Source: Streptomyces sp. NBC_01497 (lineage in GTDB: Bacteria > Actinomycetota > Actinomycetes > Streptomycetales > Streptomycetaceae). From it: DNA of 64,000 nucleotides. The translations under genes were made by a program, and so were the position numbers. The DNA is taken from assembly GCF_036250695.1 (NCBI RefSeq), contig NZ_CP109427.1:7502001-7566000 (forward strand). The letters are read 5' to 3'. Below the pieces are notes generated by a model that searched no databases, was not told the origin of the DNA, and worked only from the letters and a program-made list of their open reading frames with translations. Below are positions 56,539 through 64,000 of the stretch, one piece after another (position 1 is the first letter of the stretch; every line of letters starts with the position of its first letter).

Positions 56539-57735
56539 GTGAGCATTCCCTACCGGGTACTGAGCCTGCTGCGTGACCAGGGACCGCTCTCCCGGGCCCA
56601 GTTGCCCGACCGGCTGGAGGTGCCCCGGCCACGCCTGCTCGCCGAACTCGACCGGCTGGTCGCGGCGGGCCGCCTCCTCGAAGCGGGACCCGCCGCCTCC
56701 CGCGGCGGGCGCCGCTCCACTCTTGTCCGGCTCGACCCTGGACTCCGGTTCGCCGCCGTCGATCTCGGAGTGGGCTCCGTCGACATCGAGATCACGGACG
56801 GTTCACTCAGTACCGTCGCCGCGCTGTCGGAGGAGACCGACATCCTGGCGGGACCGGACGCGGTGCTGGCCCACGTCGGTGAACTCCTGCGCACCCTGCG
56901 GGAGGCGGGCCACTACGAACGGCTCGACGCCCTCGGCATCGGCCTGCCGGGGCCGGTCAGTTTCCGGGAGGGCATCCCCGTGTCGCCCCCGATCATGGCG
57001 GGCTGGAACCGCTTCCCCGTACGGGACACCCTGGCGCGCGACCACGGCTGCCCGGTCGTCGTCGACAACGACGTCAATGTCATGGCCATCGGGGAGAAGC
57101 ACGCCGGCGCCGCGACCACCGTGGAGCATCTGCTGTTCGTGAAGATCGGCAGCGGCATCGGCTCCGGTGTGCAGGTCCACGGTCGCATCTACCGGGGTGC
57201 CGAGGGGTGTGCGGGCGACATCGGCCACATCCAGGTGGACGGGGACGGGCCGGTGTGCGCCTGCGGCAACTCCGGCTGCCTCGAAGCGTACTTCGGTGGT
57301 ACCGCGCTGGCGAGGGACGCCACCGCGGCGGCCCGCTCCGGCCGTTCCGAGCAGCTCGCGGAACGCCTCGGCACCCGAGGGGCCCTGACGGCCGTGGACG
57401 TCGGCGCGTGCGCGGCGGCCGGCGACGCCGTCAGTGTGGGGCTGATACGCGACGGCGGGCGCCGGGTCGGCCAGGTCCTCGCCACCGTCGTGAGTTTCAT
57501 GAACCCTTCCATGATCGTGATCGGCGGCGGGCTGGCCGGCCTCGGCCACGTCCTTCTCGCCGAGATCCGCAGTGTCGTCTACAAACGCTCACTGCCCCTG
57601 GCCACCGGCAACCTGCCCATCGTGATGTCGACCCTCGGCCCGCGCGCCGGTGTGGTGGGCGCGGCCTTCCTGGCGAGCGACGCGTGCTTCAGGGGCGAGA
57701 ACATCGTGGCGGGCTCCGGCGCCGGCAGGCCGTAG
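56539..57735 (+). CDS. ROK family transcriptional regulator
   Basis: 398 residues from GTG 56539. The N-terminal winged helix (residues 5-70: YRVLSLLRDQGPLSRAQLPDRLEVPRPRLLAEL) replaces the kinase start. The ROK domain (75-390) has GIGLPGPVSF, VVDNDVNVMAIGE, FVKIGSGIGSGVQVHGRIYRGAEG, and the zinc motif CACGNSGCLEAYFGG. Such proteins are sugar-responsive repressors like NagC or Mlc. It lies directly after the sugar dehydrogenase operon and is the natural candidate to control it. GTG 56461 is an alternative start without support. Confidence 0.9.
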   Translation: MSIPYRVLSLLRDQGPLSRAQLPDRLEVPRPRLLAELDRLVAAGRLLEAGPAASRGGRRSTLVRLDPGLRFAAVDLGVGSVDIEITDGSLSTVAALSEETDILAGPDAVLAHVGELLRTLREAGHYERLDALGIGLPGPVSFREGIPVSPPIMAGWNRFPVRDTLARDHGCPVVVDNDVNVMAIGEKHAGAATTVEHLLFVKIGSGIGSGVQVHGRIYRGAEGCAGDIGHIQVDGDGPVCACGNSGCLEAYFGGTALARDATAAARSGRSEQLAERLGTRGALTAVDVGACAAAGDAVSVGLIRDGGRRVGQVLATVVSFMNPSMIVIGGGLAGLGHVLLAEIRSVVYKRSLPLATGNLPIVMSTLGPRAGVVGAAFLASDACFRGENIVAGSGAGRP

Positions 57736-57838
57736 AGGCGGCCGGGCGCGACGAACGCGAGCAACGCGGCGAACAGCCGTCCCCGGCACGCCGGTATCCG
57801 CCGTCGGGCGGCCACCGCCCGCTCCGACCACTGGGGCG

Positions 57839-58819
57839 TCACAGCCGCAGCCGCGCCGCGACCGGGAGGTGGTCGCTGCCGGTGCGGGGCAGGGTCCAGG
57901 ACGCGACGGGGACGGCGCCCCGCACCAGGATCTGGTCGATGCGGGCCACCGGGAACGCGGCGGGCCAGGTGAAACCGAAGCCGTCACCCGCCACGTCCTG
58001 CGTCGAGTGCAGGCCGCGGACCACGGGGGACAGGGCGCGGTCACCGGTGCTTCCGTTGAAGTCGCCCATGACCACCGTGCGCCGCAGGGGGTCGTGGCCC
58101 AGGGCGGCGGCGAGCAGCCGGGCGGAGTCGTTGCGGCGGTCCGTGGCGAAGCCGGTGGGACCGACCCGGACCGAGGCGAGGTGCGCCACGAACACGGCGA
58201 CCGGTCCCCGGGGCGTGTGCACGGTCGTGCGCAGCGCGCGGGTCCACGGCATGATCGCCAGGGGACTCGTGCCCGTCAGCGGGTATCTGCTCCACAGGCC
58301 GACCGTGTCCTGGACGGTGTGGTACCGGTAGGCCGCGCCGAGCACGTTCTCGTACGTGGAGGCCGCCGCGCCGCCCAGTTCCTCCAGCCCAACGACGTCG
58401 GCGCCCGAGGCGGCGAGTGCCCGCGCGGTCCCGGCGGGGTCGGGGTTCTGCTCGTCGACGTTGTGGCTGAGCACGGTGAGATCGCCGCCCCCGGACTGCC
58501 GGGACGCGAGCGTCCCGCCGAACATCGACAGCCACACCACGGACGGCAGCAGGAGGGCGATGAGGGCGATCGGAGCCCGGCGCACGAGCGCGGGCACGAG
58601 CAGGACGGGAACGGCGAGCCCCACCCAGGGGAGCAGGGTGTCCAGGAGACTGCCGAGGTGACCCACCCGGTCGGGCAGCGCCCGGTGCAGGAGCAGCACC
58701 AGCCCGTCCGCCGCCGCGAGGGCCGCGGTGGCCCGGCCGCGCCGCCACCCGCCCGTGCGGGCCAGGGGTGGCGCGGGCGGCGGCGCGGTTGCGCCCGGGG
58801 TGTCCAGGGCGCTCGTCAC
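57839..58819 (-). CDS. membrane-anchored endonuclease/exonuclease/phosphatase-family protein, VanJ-like
   Basis: 326 residues from GTG 58819. About three hydrophobic segments at residues 35-105 (LAAADGLVLLLHRALP, LLPWVGLAVPVLLVPALV, IALIALLLPSVVWLSMF) precede an EEP domain at 115-326: LTVLSHNVDEQNPDP, VVGLEELGG, VFVAHLASVRVG, VVMGDFNGSTGDRA, RIDQILVRG and GSDHLPVAARL, with all catalytic residues kept. This is the layout of VanJ, the Streptomyces protein linked to teicoplanin resistance. Its GTG overlaps the carboxypeptidase stop by 4 bp, so both are co-translated. It would act on a lipid-linked phosphate in the cell envelope. Confidence 0.82.
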   Translation of the reverse strand: MTSALDTPGATAPPPAPPLARTGGWRRGRATAALAAADGLVLLLHRALPDRVGHLGSLLDTLLPWVGLAVPVLLVPALVRRAPIALIALLLPSVVWLSMFGGTLASRQSGGGDLTVLSHNVDEQNPDPAGTARALAASGADVVGLEELGGAAASTYENVLGAAYRYHTVQDTVGLWSRYPLTGTSPLAIMPWTRALRTTVHTPRGPVAVFVAHLASVRVGPTGFATDRRNDSARLLAAALGHDPLRRTVVMGDFNGSTGDRALSPVVRGLHSTQDVAGDGFGFTWPAAFPVARIDQILVRGAVPVASWTLPRTGSDHLPVAARLRL

Positions 58820-59889
58820 GGAGTCCGCACCCCCCTCGTCGCACGACTGCCGGTCCCGCTGCCCGCTCCGAGCACGTCGCGCAGTGCCACGAGCAGGGTC
58901 CTGCTGTTGTTCAGGGCAGCCGAGAGCCCCTCCTCGGAGTCCGTGCCGGCGTTCTGGTGCAGCACCACACCGAGAAGCAGCCGGTCGCGCCCGTCCACCG
59001 TGAGGTGCGCGGCCCACATCAGCGCACCGCCGGCCGGGGTGCTCGACCCCGTCTTGACGCCTATCACGCCGTAACGCCCCAGCAGAGTGTTGGTGTTGGC
59101 GACGGGACCCCCGCCGCGGGGCAGCTCGACCGTCCGCTCCGAGACGATCGACCGGAAGACGGCGTCGTCCATCATGCGCCGGGCCAGGACGAGTTGGTCG
59201 GCCGCCGTGCTGCGCGTCGTCGCCTCGATGCCGCTCGCGCCGGTGTAGGTGGTGTGGCGCATCCCGAGGGCGGCCGCCGCCGCGTTCATCTTCCTCACGA
59301 AGGCGCCTTCCGACCCCGCGTCCCAACGGGCCAGCAGGCGAGCGATGTTGTTGCCTGAAGGGATCAGCATCAGTTCCAGCAGCCGCCGTTCGGCCAGGTG
59401 CTGCCCCGGATCGACTCGTACGCTGGACTCGTCCGCCGTGCCCGCCTCGTACGCGGCGGTGCGGTCCACCGTGACGTCCGGCCCTCTGCCGTCCGCCCGC
59501 AGTGGGTGGTCCGCGAGGACGACACGGGCCGTCATGACCTTGGCGACGCTGGCGATCGGGACCGGTGCGGCGGCGCCGGTCGTCGCGGGCGCGCCGAGCC
59601 CGATGACCGTCACGGCCGCCTGGCCGCCCCCGGGCAGGGACCGCAGGGCGGCGGCGATCGCCGCACCGGCCCTGTCCTGACCGGTGCCCCGACGCGGGTC
59701 TCCGTGGCGCTGCGGGGCGGAAGGCACGGAGACTGCCACGAGGACGGTCAGGGCGGTCAGGACGGTGAGCGCGGCGAACGCCACCCAGAGTCCCGGGCGG
59801 CGCCCGGGGCGGCCACCGGGAGAGGGCTGAGCTCCGCCGGGGGAGTGTGCGCCGCCTGTGAGCGACGGGGGTGGATGGACAGCGGGCAT
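58816..59889 (-). CDS. D-alanyl-D-alanine carboxypeptidase (S11 family)
   Basis: 357 residues. A cytoplasmic Pro/Gly-rich N-terminus is followed by one membrane anchor (residues 34-55) and an extracellular S11 domain. The three catalytic motifs are complete: S114-V-A-K117, S178-G-N180 and K279-T-G281. It cleaves the terminal D-Ala of peptidoglycan stem peptides. It overlaps the VanJ-like gene by 4 bp and follows the sensor kinase gene by 122 bp, all on the same strand. This suggests a cell-wall stress operon under the two-component system. Confidence 0.9.
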   Translation of the reverse strand: MPAVHPPPSLTGGAHSPGGAQPSPGGRPGRRPGLWVAFAALTVLTALTVLVAVSVPSAPQRHGDPRRGTGQDRAGAAIAAALRSLPGGGQAAVTVIGLGAPATTGAAAPVPIASVAKVMTARVVLADHPLRADGRGPDVTVDRTAAYEAGTADESSVRVDPGQHLAERRLLELMLIPSGNNIARLLARWDAGSEGAFVRKMNAAAAALGMRHTTYTGASGIEATTRSTAADQLVLARRMMDDAVFRSIVSERTVELPRGGGPVANTNTLLGRYGVIGVKTGSSTPAGGALMWAAHLTVDGRDRLLLGVVLHQNAGTDSEEGLSAALNNSRTLLVALRDVLGAGSGTGSRATRGVRTP

Positions 59890-59998
59890 GGAGAGGCCTC
59901 CGGCACCGGGAGTGGGATGGAACCGCGCGAGGATCGCGCAGGACCACCACTTTCCGTGCCGGTGATCTCCATGGTGCCGACGCCGCCCGTCTGCGGAC

Positions 59999-60017
59999 GC
60001 TCAGCCGGGTATCAGCC
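59999..60017 (-). promoter_or_regulatory. TGATAC-type direct repeat before the carboxypeptidase gene
   Basis: On the minus strand this reads GGCTGATACCCGGCTGAGC: TGATAC followed 11 bp later by TGAGC. It resembles the TGATAC-N5-TGATAC repeat in front of the response regulator gene, and overlaps the stop codon of the sensor kinase gene. It may be a second binding site of that regulator. Confidence 0.4.
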
Positions 60018-61292
60018 GTGTGTCGGGCCGTCCTGGGCCGCGCGCTCCGGCAGCCGGAGGGTGGCGAGCGCCCCGCCGCCGGGGGCGTTCGCGAAGTCGA
60101 GGCTCCCCCCGACGACCCCTGCCTGGCCGAGTGCGACGGTCAGCCCGAGCCCGTGGCCGTGGCCCCGCTCCGTCGCGCCGGTACGAAAACGCCGCGGTCC
60201 GTGCGCGAGCAGCGTCGCGGGATACCCCGGACCGTGGTCGCGCACCACGACGGTGGCCCCCACCACACCGACCTCCACCGGGGCCGCGCCGTGCCGGTGG
60301 GCGTTGATGACGAGGTTGGCGATGATCCGGTCGACCCGTCGCGGATCCGTCTCGACCGTCGCGGCGCCGGCGGCGGTGAACCTGACGTCGAGTCCGGTAC
60401 GGGCCACCGACTCCTCGACCATCTCGGCCAGCGGCACCGCCACCGGGTCCGCGACCTCGGCGCCCGCGTCGAGCCGTGAGATCTCCAGCAGGTCCTCCAC
60501 GAGGACACGGAGCACCGCCACCCTGCTCCGCACCAGATCGGTGGCCTCCGACTCCGGCAGCAGTTCGGCGGAGGTCACCAGGCCCATGAGCGGGGTGCGC
60601 AGTTCGTGGGCCACGTCGGCGGTGAAGCGCTGCTCCCGCTCCAGCCGGTCCCGCAGGCTGTCGGCCATCTCGTCGACGGAGGCCGCGAGGCCTGTGATCT
60701 CGTCGCCCCGTGAACGACGCCTCGCGGCAGGGGAGTTCCTCGCGCCGAGGTCACCGTCCGCGACCCGCCGCGCGACCCCGGCCACCCGGCGGAGCCTGCG
60801 GTTGGGCAGTTCGGCGGCCAGCACGGACAGCGGTACGACGATCGCGAGGACACCCAGCGACGCCTTCACCATGTGCCGGTCGAGCGCCTGGCGGGTCAGC
60901 AGGTCGGACGTCGTGTCGACGTACGTGACGAACACCTCGCCCCGGTCGGTGGAGGCCGCCCACATGCGCGGGGCGGCCGGCGGGTCGTTCTCGTACCACG
61001 TACCGCCGCCGTGCCGCCGGACCTGCTCGGCGAGCTGCGGCGGCATGACCGCCGGGCTGATCAGCCCCTCCTCGCCGCCGGACCTGCGGTGTGCGGCCAC
61101 GTCGCCGGCGAGGGCCACCAGGGCGCGGGCGCCGTCGTCGTTCATGGAGCGCGTCAGTGTGCTGGTGTGCACCAGCAGTCCCACGGCCAGGGCGACCGAG
61201 CAGGCGGCGACGGCGACGAGCGCCGCGATCCGCCAGCGCAGGGAGCGCCAGTCGAGCAGTGCGAGCAGCGCGCGGGTCAAGCGTCCGGCCAT
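60012..61292 (-). CDS. sensor histidine kinase
   Basis: 426 residues from ATG 61292. Two membrane helices (residues 22-43 and 143-162) flank an extracellular sensor part of about 95 residues. A HAMP-like region (164-215) leads to the HisKA domain with the phospho-accepting H229 (ADVAHELRTPL) and an HATPase domain (NLVINAHRHG, DHGPGYP, GHGLGLTVA). It is encoded one base after the response regulator stop, so the two form an operon. Its neighbours suggest that it senses cell-wall damage or an antibiotic. Confidence 0.92.
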   Translation of the reverse strand: MAGRLTRALLALLDWRSLRWRIAALVAVAACSVALAVGLLVHTSTLTRSMNDDGARALVALAGDVAAHRRSGGEEGLISPAVMPPQLAEQVRRHGGGTWYENDPPAAPRMWAASTDRGEVFVTYVDTTSDLLTRQALDRHMVKASLGVLAIVVPLSVLAAELPNRRLRRVAGVARRVADGDLGARNSPAARRRSRGDEITGLAASVDEMADSLRDRLEREQRFTADVAHELRTPLMGLVTSAELLPESEATDLVRSRVAVLRVLVEDLLEISRLDAGAEVADPVAVPLAEMVEESVARTGLDVRFTAAGAATVETDPRRVDRIIANLVINAHRHGAAPVEVGVVGATVVVRDHGPGYPATLLAHGPRRFRTGATERGHGHGLGLTVALGQAGVVGGSLDFANAPGGGALATLRLPERAAQDGPTHG

Positions 61293-61293
61293 G

Positions 61294-62025
61294 TCAGCGC
61301 CGCAGCTTGTAGCCGAAGCCGCGGACCGTCTCGATCCGGTCCGGGCCGATCTTCCTGCGCAGCCGCTGGACGCACAGGTCGACGACCCTGCTGTCACCGT
61401 CCCAGCCGTAGTCCCACACCTCGCGCAGCAGCGTCCGGCGGTCCAGCACGATGCCCGGGTGCGCCGCGAACTCCAGGAGCAGGCGCAGCTCGGTGGGTGC
61501 CAGCGCGACGGGCTCCCCGGCCCTGGACACGTCGAGGCCCGCCGTGTCGAGCGTGAGGTCGCCGAAGACGAGCGGAGCGGGCGTGACGGCGGAGTCCGGC
61601 TGCGGGCTCCCGCCGGGCCCCGGCGAGAAGACGGCACGCCGCAGCAGCGACCGGATCCTGGCCACGAGCACCGACGTGTCGACGGGTTTGACCACGTAGT
61701 CGTCGGCCCCCGCCTCCAGCCCCGACACCACGTCGAGGGCGTCGCCGCGCGCCGACATCATCAGGACGGGCGCCAGGCTGAACTCGCGTATCCGCCGGCA
61801 CAGTCCGATGCCGTCGAGGTGGGGCAGCATGATGTCCAGGAGCAGCAGGTCGTGCCCGTGCTCGCGGAACAGTTCGAGGCCGGTGAGGCCGTCCCCCGCC
61901 ACGGTGACGCGGTAGCCGTAGCGCTCCAGCGCCATCGCCACGGTCCTGCGGATCACCTCGTCGTCCTCGACGAGCAGGATGGAGACGGGGGCGGGTGAGC
62001 CACCACCGTCGGCTGAAGCGGCCAT
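61294..62025 (-). CDS. OmpR/PhoB family response regulator
   Basis: 243 residues. The receiver domain (residues 14-128) has the acidic pair VEDDE, the phospho-acceptor D64 (LLLDIMLP) and the Lys in YVVKPV. The winged-helix domain (150-243) has LAPTELRLLLEFAAHPG, LLREVWDYGWDGDSRVVDLCVQRLRRKIG and a TVRGFGYKLRR end. It partners the sensor kinase encoded directly downstream. Direct TGATAC repeats upstream, 11 bp apart, are the expected kind of site for autoregulation. Confidence 0.92.
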   Translation of the reverse strand: MAASADGGGSPAPVSILLVEDDEVIRRTVAMALERYGYRVTVAGDGLTGLELFREHGHDLLLLDIMLPHLDGIGLCRRIREFSLAPVLMMSARGDALDVVSGLEAGADDYVVKPVDTSVLVARIRSLLRRAVFSPGPGGSPQPDSAVTPAPLVFGDLTLDTAGLDVSRAGEPVALAPTELRLLLEFAAHPGIVLDRRTLLREVWDYGWDGDSRVVDLCVQRLRRKIGPDRIETVRGFGYKLRR

Positions 62026-62149
62026 GTGTCCTCATCTGTGCGGTGCGGGGTCGGCCCGTGTCCGGGGGCGCCGGGCGGCACCGGGGCGCCGGCGCCGCGC
62101 GTATCTCGGCGGTGCGGGACGCGCTGGGAGCCATGATGCCTGCCGCCGT

Positions 62150-62166
62150 GTATCAGCCACGTATCA
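62150..62166 (-). promoter_or_regulatory. TGATAC direct repeat, response-regulator site
   Basis: GTATCA at 62150-62155 and 62161-62166 (TGATAC on the minus strand) are exactly 11 bp apart, one helical turn. This spacing is typical for tandem binding of OmpR-family regulators. The site lies 125 bp upstream of the response regulator gene. Confidence 0.6.
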
Positions 62167-62210
62167 CCCGGATGCGATGAGGTGCCCGGGTACGGACGGT
62201 GAGAGGTCGA

Positions 62211-62260
62211 ACGGCGGTGAGAGGGCGCCCGGCGGTGAGAGGGCGCACGGCGGTGAACGG
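62211..62260 (+). repeat. 18-bp tandem repeat, nearly three copies
   Basis: ACGGCGGTGAGAGGGCGC at 62211-62228 is repeated with one change at 62229-62246, and partly at 62247-62260. Confidence 0.75.
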
Positions 62261-62452
62261 CCGCGCCGGGGCGCGTCCCGCTCACCGCCGCGCCGCAGCC
62301 ACGCGTCCCGCCGTGGCGAGCCCGCCGATCGGTCAGGGAGGACGGAGGAGAGTCAGGGCGGACGGAGGAGACCGGACGGAGGTGGACCGGCCGGACGTTC
62401 AAGGCCCGGCCGGAGGTGAGGCCGGCCGGACAGGTGCCGGGCCGGCCGGAGG

Positions 62453-64000
62453 TCAGAGCAGGACCGGTGTGAGGTCGGGGCCCGTGCCGTCCTCGTACGC
62501 GTTCTCGTCGAACGGGTACAGCGGACGTGCCACCTTGTGGTGCCCGAGCCGCAGCAGATCCTGGTCGACCCCGCCGGGCGTCAGCGCGAGCAGCCAGTCC
62601 GCGGCCATGTCGTACAGCTCCGGCTCCAGGTAGCCGATCTTCACGACCACCAGGTCGAAGGTGCGCGGGTCGATGCCGAGCCCGCCCTCGGCGGGTCCCA
62701 TGAAGTCGGCCAGCGTGTGGAAGGGCTTGCGGCGTTCGGTGACCACGACCGTGAGACCGCCGGAGGTGATGGCCGCCATGTCGCAGCCGCGGTCGTAGGC
62801 GCCCCCCTCGGCGCCGTCGGGCTTGTCCGCGGCGCGCTGGAGCGCGGTCACGGTGCCGGTCAGCAGGTACGGGCCGCCCTGCGTGGTGTCGACCTTGTTG
62901 CCGATCCCGAGAGTGACCTCGGCGCCCGTCCCGGCTTCGAAGCAGGCGGCCACGGCGGCCGGGTCCATGATCCCCGGATGGACGGCCGTCACCTTCCCGG
63001 AGGCGATCTCCTCACGCTCCAGCAGCTTCCCGAGCATGTACGCGAGGTCGCCGGCGCCGCCCGCCGTGGGGTTGTCGCCCGAGTCGGAGAGGAGGAACGG
63101 GCGCTTGTCGGACGCCACGGCCCGGTCGATGGAGTCCTCGGCGGTGCCGGTGGGGCCCACGAACACGAAGTCGCGCCGCGCGTCCCAGTACTGCCGGGCC
63201 AGCGACTCGGCCTCGGCCGCCGCCAGTTCCGCGTCGTCCCCGCTCACCACGACGGCGGCGCGGCAGCGCGCCTGGTCGGCCCAGGCGTAGCCGACCCAGA
63301 TCGCCGCGTCCACGATGCCCGGCTTGGCCTCGATGCCGGGCAGCCGCCCGTACAGGCCCTTCGCGGGCTCCAGCCGGGTGCTGGTCTTCTCACCGGGCAG
63401 CAGGACCGGCACCTGGACCCAGGCGCGGTGCGGACGACGCTGGTCCGCGGGCAGTCGGAGCCGCTCGACGAGCTTGCGGGCGGCGCGCTCGCGGGTGTGC
63501 CAGGCGTCCTCGTGGGGCGCCATGCGGTGCGCGGTCAGCAGGTCGAGCGGTTCGGCGAACCGGCGCGAGACGTTGCCGTGCAGGTCCATCGCGGCGGAGG
63601 CCAGCGGACGTCCGTGCTCCGGGTCGTCGGGGGTGCCGACGAAGTCCAGCGCGGCGCGCACGGCCTCGGTGAGGTCGCCCTCCGCGTCGTCCAGGCCCAT
63701 GACGCTCATCGCGCCGTGCAGGTCGTAGACCATGCCGTCGAGCGGTCCCGCGGAGCGGATGCGCTCCACGAGTTCGTCCTTGAGCAGCAGGTACGAGTCG
63801 GCCTCGACCGGACCGCCGGGCAGCGCGGTCGCGTGCAGCAGCGGGACCCACTCCACGAGGTCCGCCAGGTCGCAGTCCGGCCGTGTCCACGTGTAGCGGT
63901 CGAGGAGGGCCTGCCCGCGGGTCTGCCGGAAGTCGTCGGCAGTGGAGCGGTGCGGGCAGAAGGTCGAGGACTCGATGCCGATTCCGCCGATCGCTATGCG
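62453..64000 (-). CDS. M81 family metallopeptidase (MlrC-like), 5' end outside window
   Basis: The minus-strand frame is open from the window edge to 62453, at least 515 residues, and begins RIAIGGIGIESSTFCP, so only a few N-terminal residues are missing. Metal-binding motifs of the MlrC family are MVYDLHGAMSV and AAMDLHGNVS, followed by HEDAWHTRERAARKL. The C-terminal domain has LLSDSGDNPTAGGAGD and VTERRKPFHTLADF. MlrC-type proteins are zinc enzymes first found in microcystin breakdown; most homologues act on unknown peptides or amides. Upstream context is not visible. Confidence 0.9.
   Translation of the reverse strand, partial: RIAIGGIGIESSTFCPHRSTADDFRQTRGQALLDRYTWTRPDCDLADLVEWVPLLHATALPGGPVEADSYLLLKDELVERIRSAGPLDGMVYDLHGAMSVMGLDDAEGDLTEAVRAALDFVGTPDDPEHGRPLASAAMDLHGNVSRRFAEPLDLLTAHRMAPHEDAWHTRERAARKLVERLRLPADQRRPHRAWVQVPVLLPGEKTSTRLEPAKGLYGRLPGIEAKPGIVDAAIWVGYAWADQARCRAAVVVSGDDAELAAAEAESLARQYWDARRDFVFVGPTGTAEDSIDRAVASDKRPFLLSDSGDNPTAGGAGDLAYMLGKLLEREEIASGKVTAVHPGIMDPAAVAACFEAGTGAEVTLGIGNKVDTTQGGPYLLTGTVTALQRAADKPDGAEGGAYDRGCDMAAITSGGLTVVVTERRKPFHTLADFMGPAEGGLGIDPRTFDLVVVKIGYLEPELYDMAADWLLALTPGGVDQDLLRLGHHKVARPLYPFDENAYEDGTGPDLTPVLL

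Larger units (their letters stand above)
62026..62452. other. intergenic region before the response regulator
   Basis: No gene seen. It contains the regulator-binding repeat at 62150-62166 and a tandem repeat at 62211-62260. Further direct repeats of CGGACGGAGG lie at about 62340-62390. Confidence 0.5.

Overview
The window is very GC-rich, with strong third-position G/C bias, many GTG starts, secreted carbohydrate-active enzymes, and several PP2C/STAS regulators. This points to an actinomycete chromosome, most likely Streptomyces or a close relative. It reads as accessory chromosome-arm territory: single-gene transcription units with their own regulators, short tandem repeats between genes, and several decaying gene remnants. 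I see no rRNA, tRNA, CRISPR array, complete insertion sequence or phage region.

Layout. 1-2.9 kb: the 5' part of a sigma factor, a WD40-like remnant, a 15-bp tandem repeat, then a sigma factor overlapping a small zinc-finger anti-sigma protein. 2.9-3.6 kb: a 31-bp tandem repeat array. 3.6-6.6 kb: an MFS transporter and a muconolactone-isomerase-like protein, divergent from a LysR regulator. 6.8-11.3 kb: a secreted DUF1996 protein, a secreted glycoside hydrolase and a LacI regulator, tied together by one palindromic operator. 11.5-17.8 kb: a CGNR regulator divergent from a PPOX-like protein, a DNA glycosylase, a monooxygenase, a PEP-mutase-like enzyme and a MOSC/ferredoxin-reductase fusion. 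18-20.5 kb: a GAF-GAF-PP2C phosphatase and a STAS protein. 20.8-28 kb: a small secreted peptide, SGNH esterase, alpha/beta hydrolase with SARP-like regulator, and aldo/keto reductase with AraC regulator.

28.1-32.7 kb, all on the minus strand, is the most interesting part. A PAS/GAF/PP2C phosphatase, a B12-binding protein with the CarH-type light-sensor signature plus a C-terminal helical (pseudo-globin-like) domain, and a STAS protein overlap by 4 bp at each junction. An HATPase-type kinase and a second STAS protein lie just upstream. Together they look like a photocobilin-type light sensor wired into an anti-sigma partner-switching circuit.

33-46 kb: M24 peptidase, lipoprotein, a deletion scar joining the C-terminal ends of an Lrp gene and an azlD gene, an MBL-fold remnant, an EF-hand protein, a leader peptide with hairpin before an alpha/beta hydrolase-fold protein that lacks its nucleophile, TetR plus an MFS exporter with extra beta-sandwich domains, an isopropylmalate-dehydrogenase-like protein, FUSC, a broken DUF488 gene and an SGNH hydrolase. 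47-57.7 kb: a sugar-degradation region (GH92 mannosidase, secreted repeat protein, Tat-exported epimerase-like protein, PQQ-type sugar dehydrogenase, ROK regulator). 57.8-62 kb: a cell-wall module (response regulator, sensor kinase, D,D-carboxypeptidase, VanJ-like protein) with repeated TGATAC motifs. The window ends in an M81 peptidase gene.
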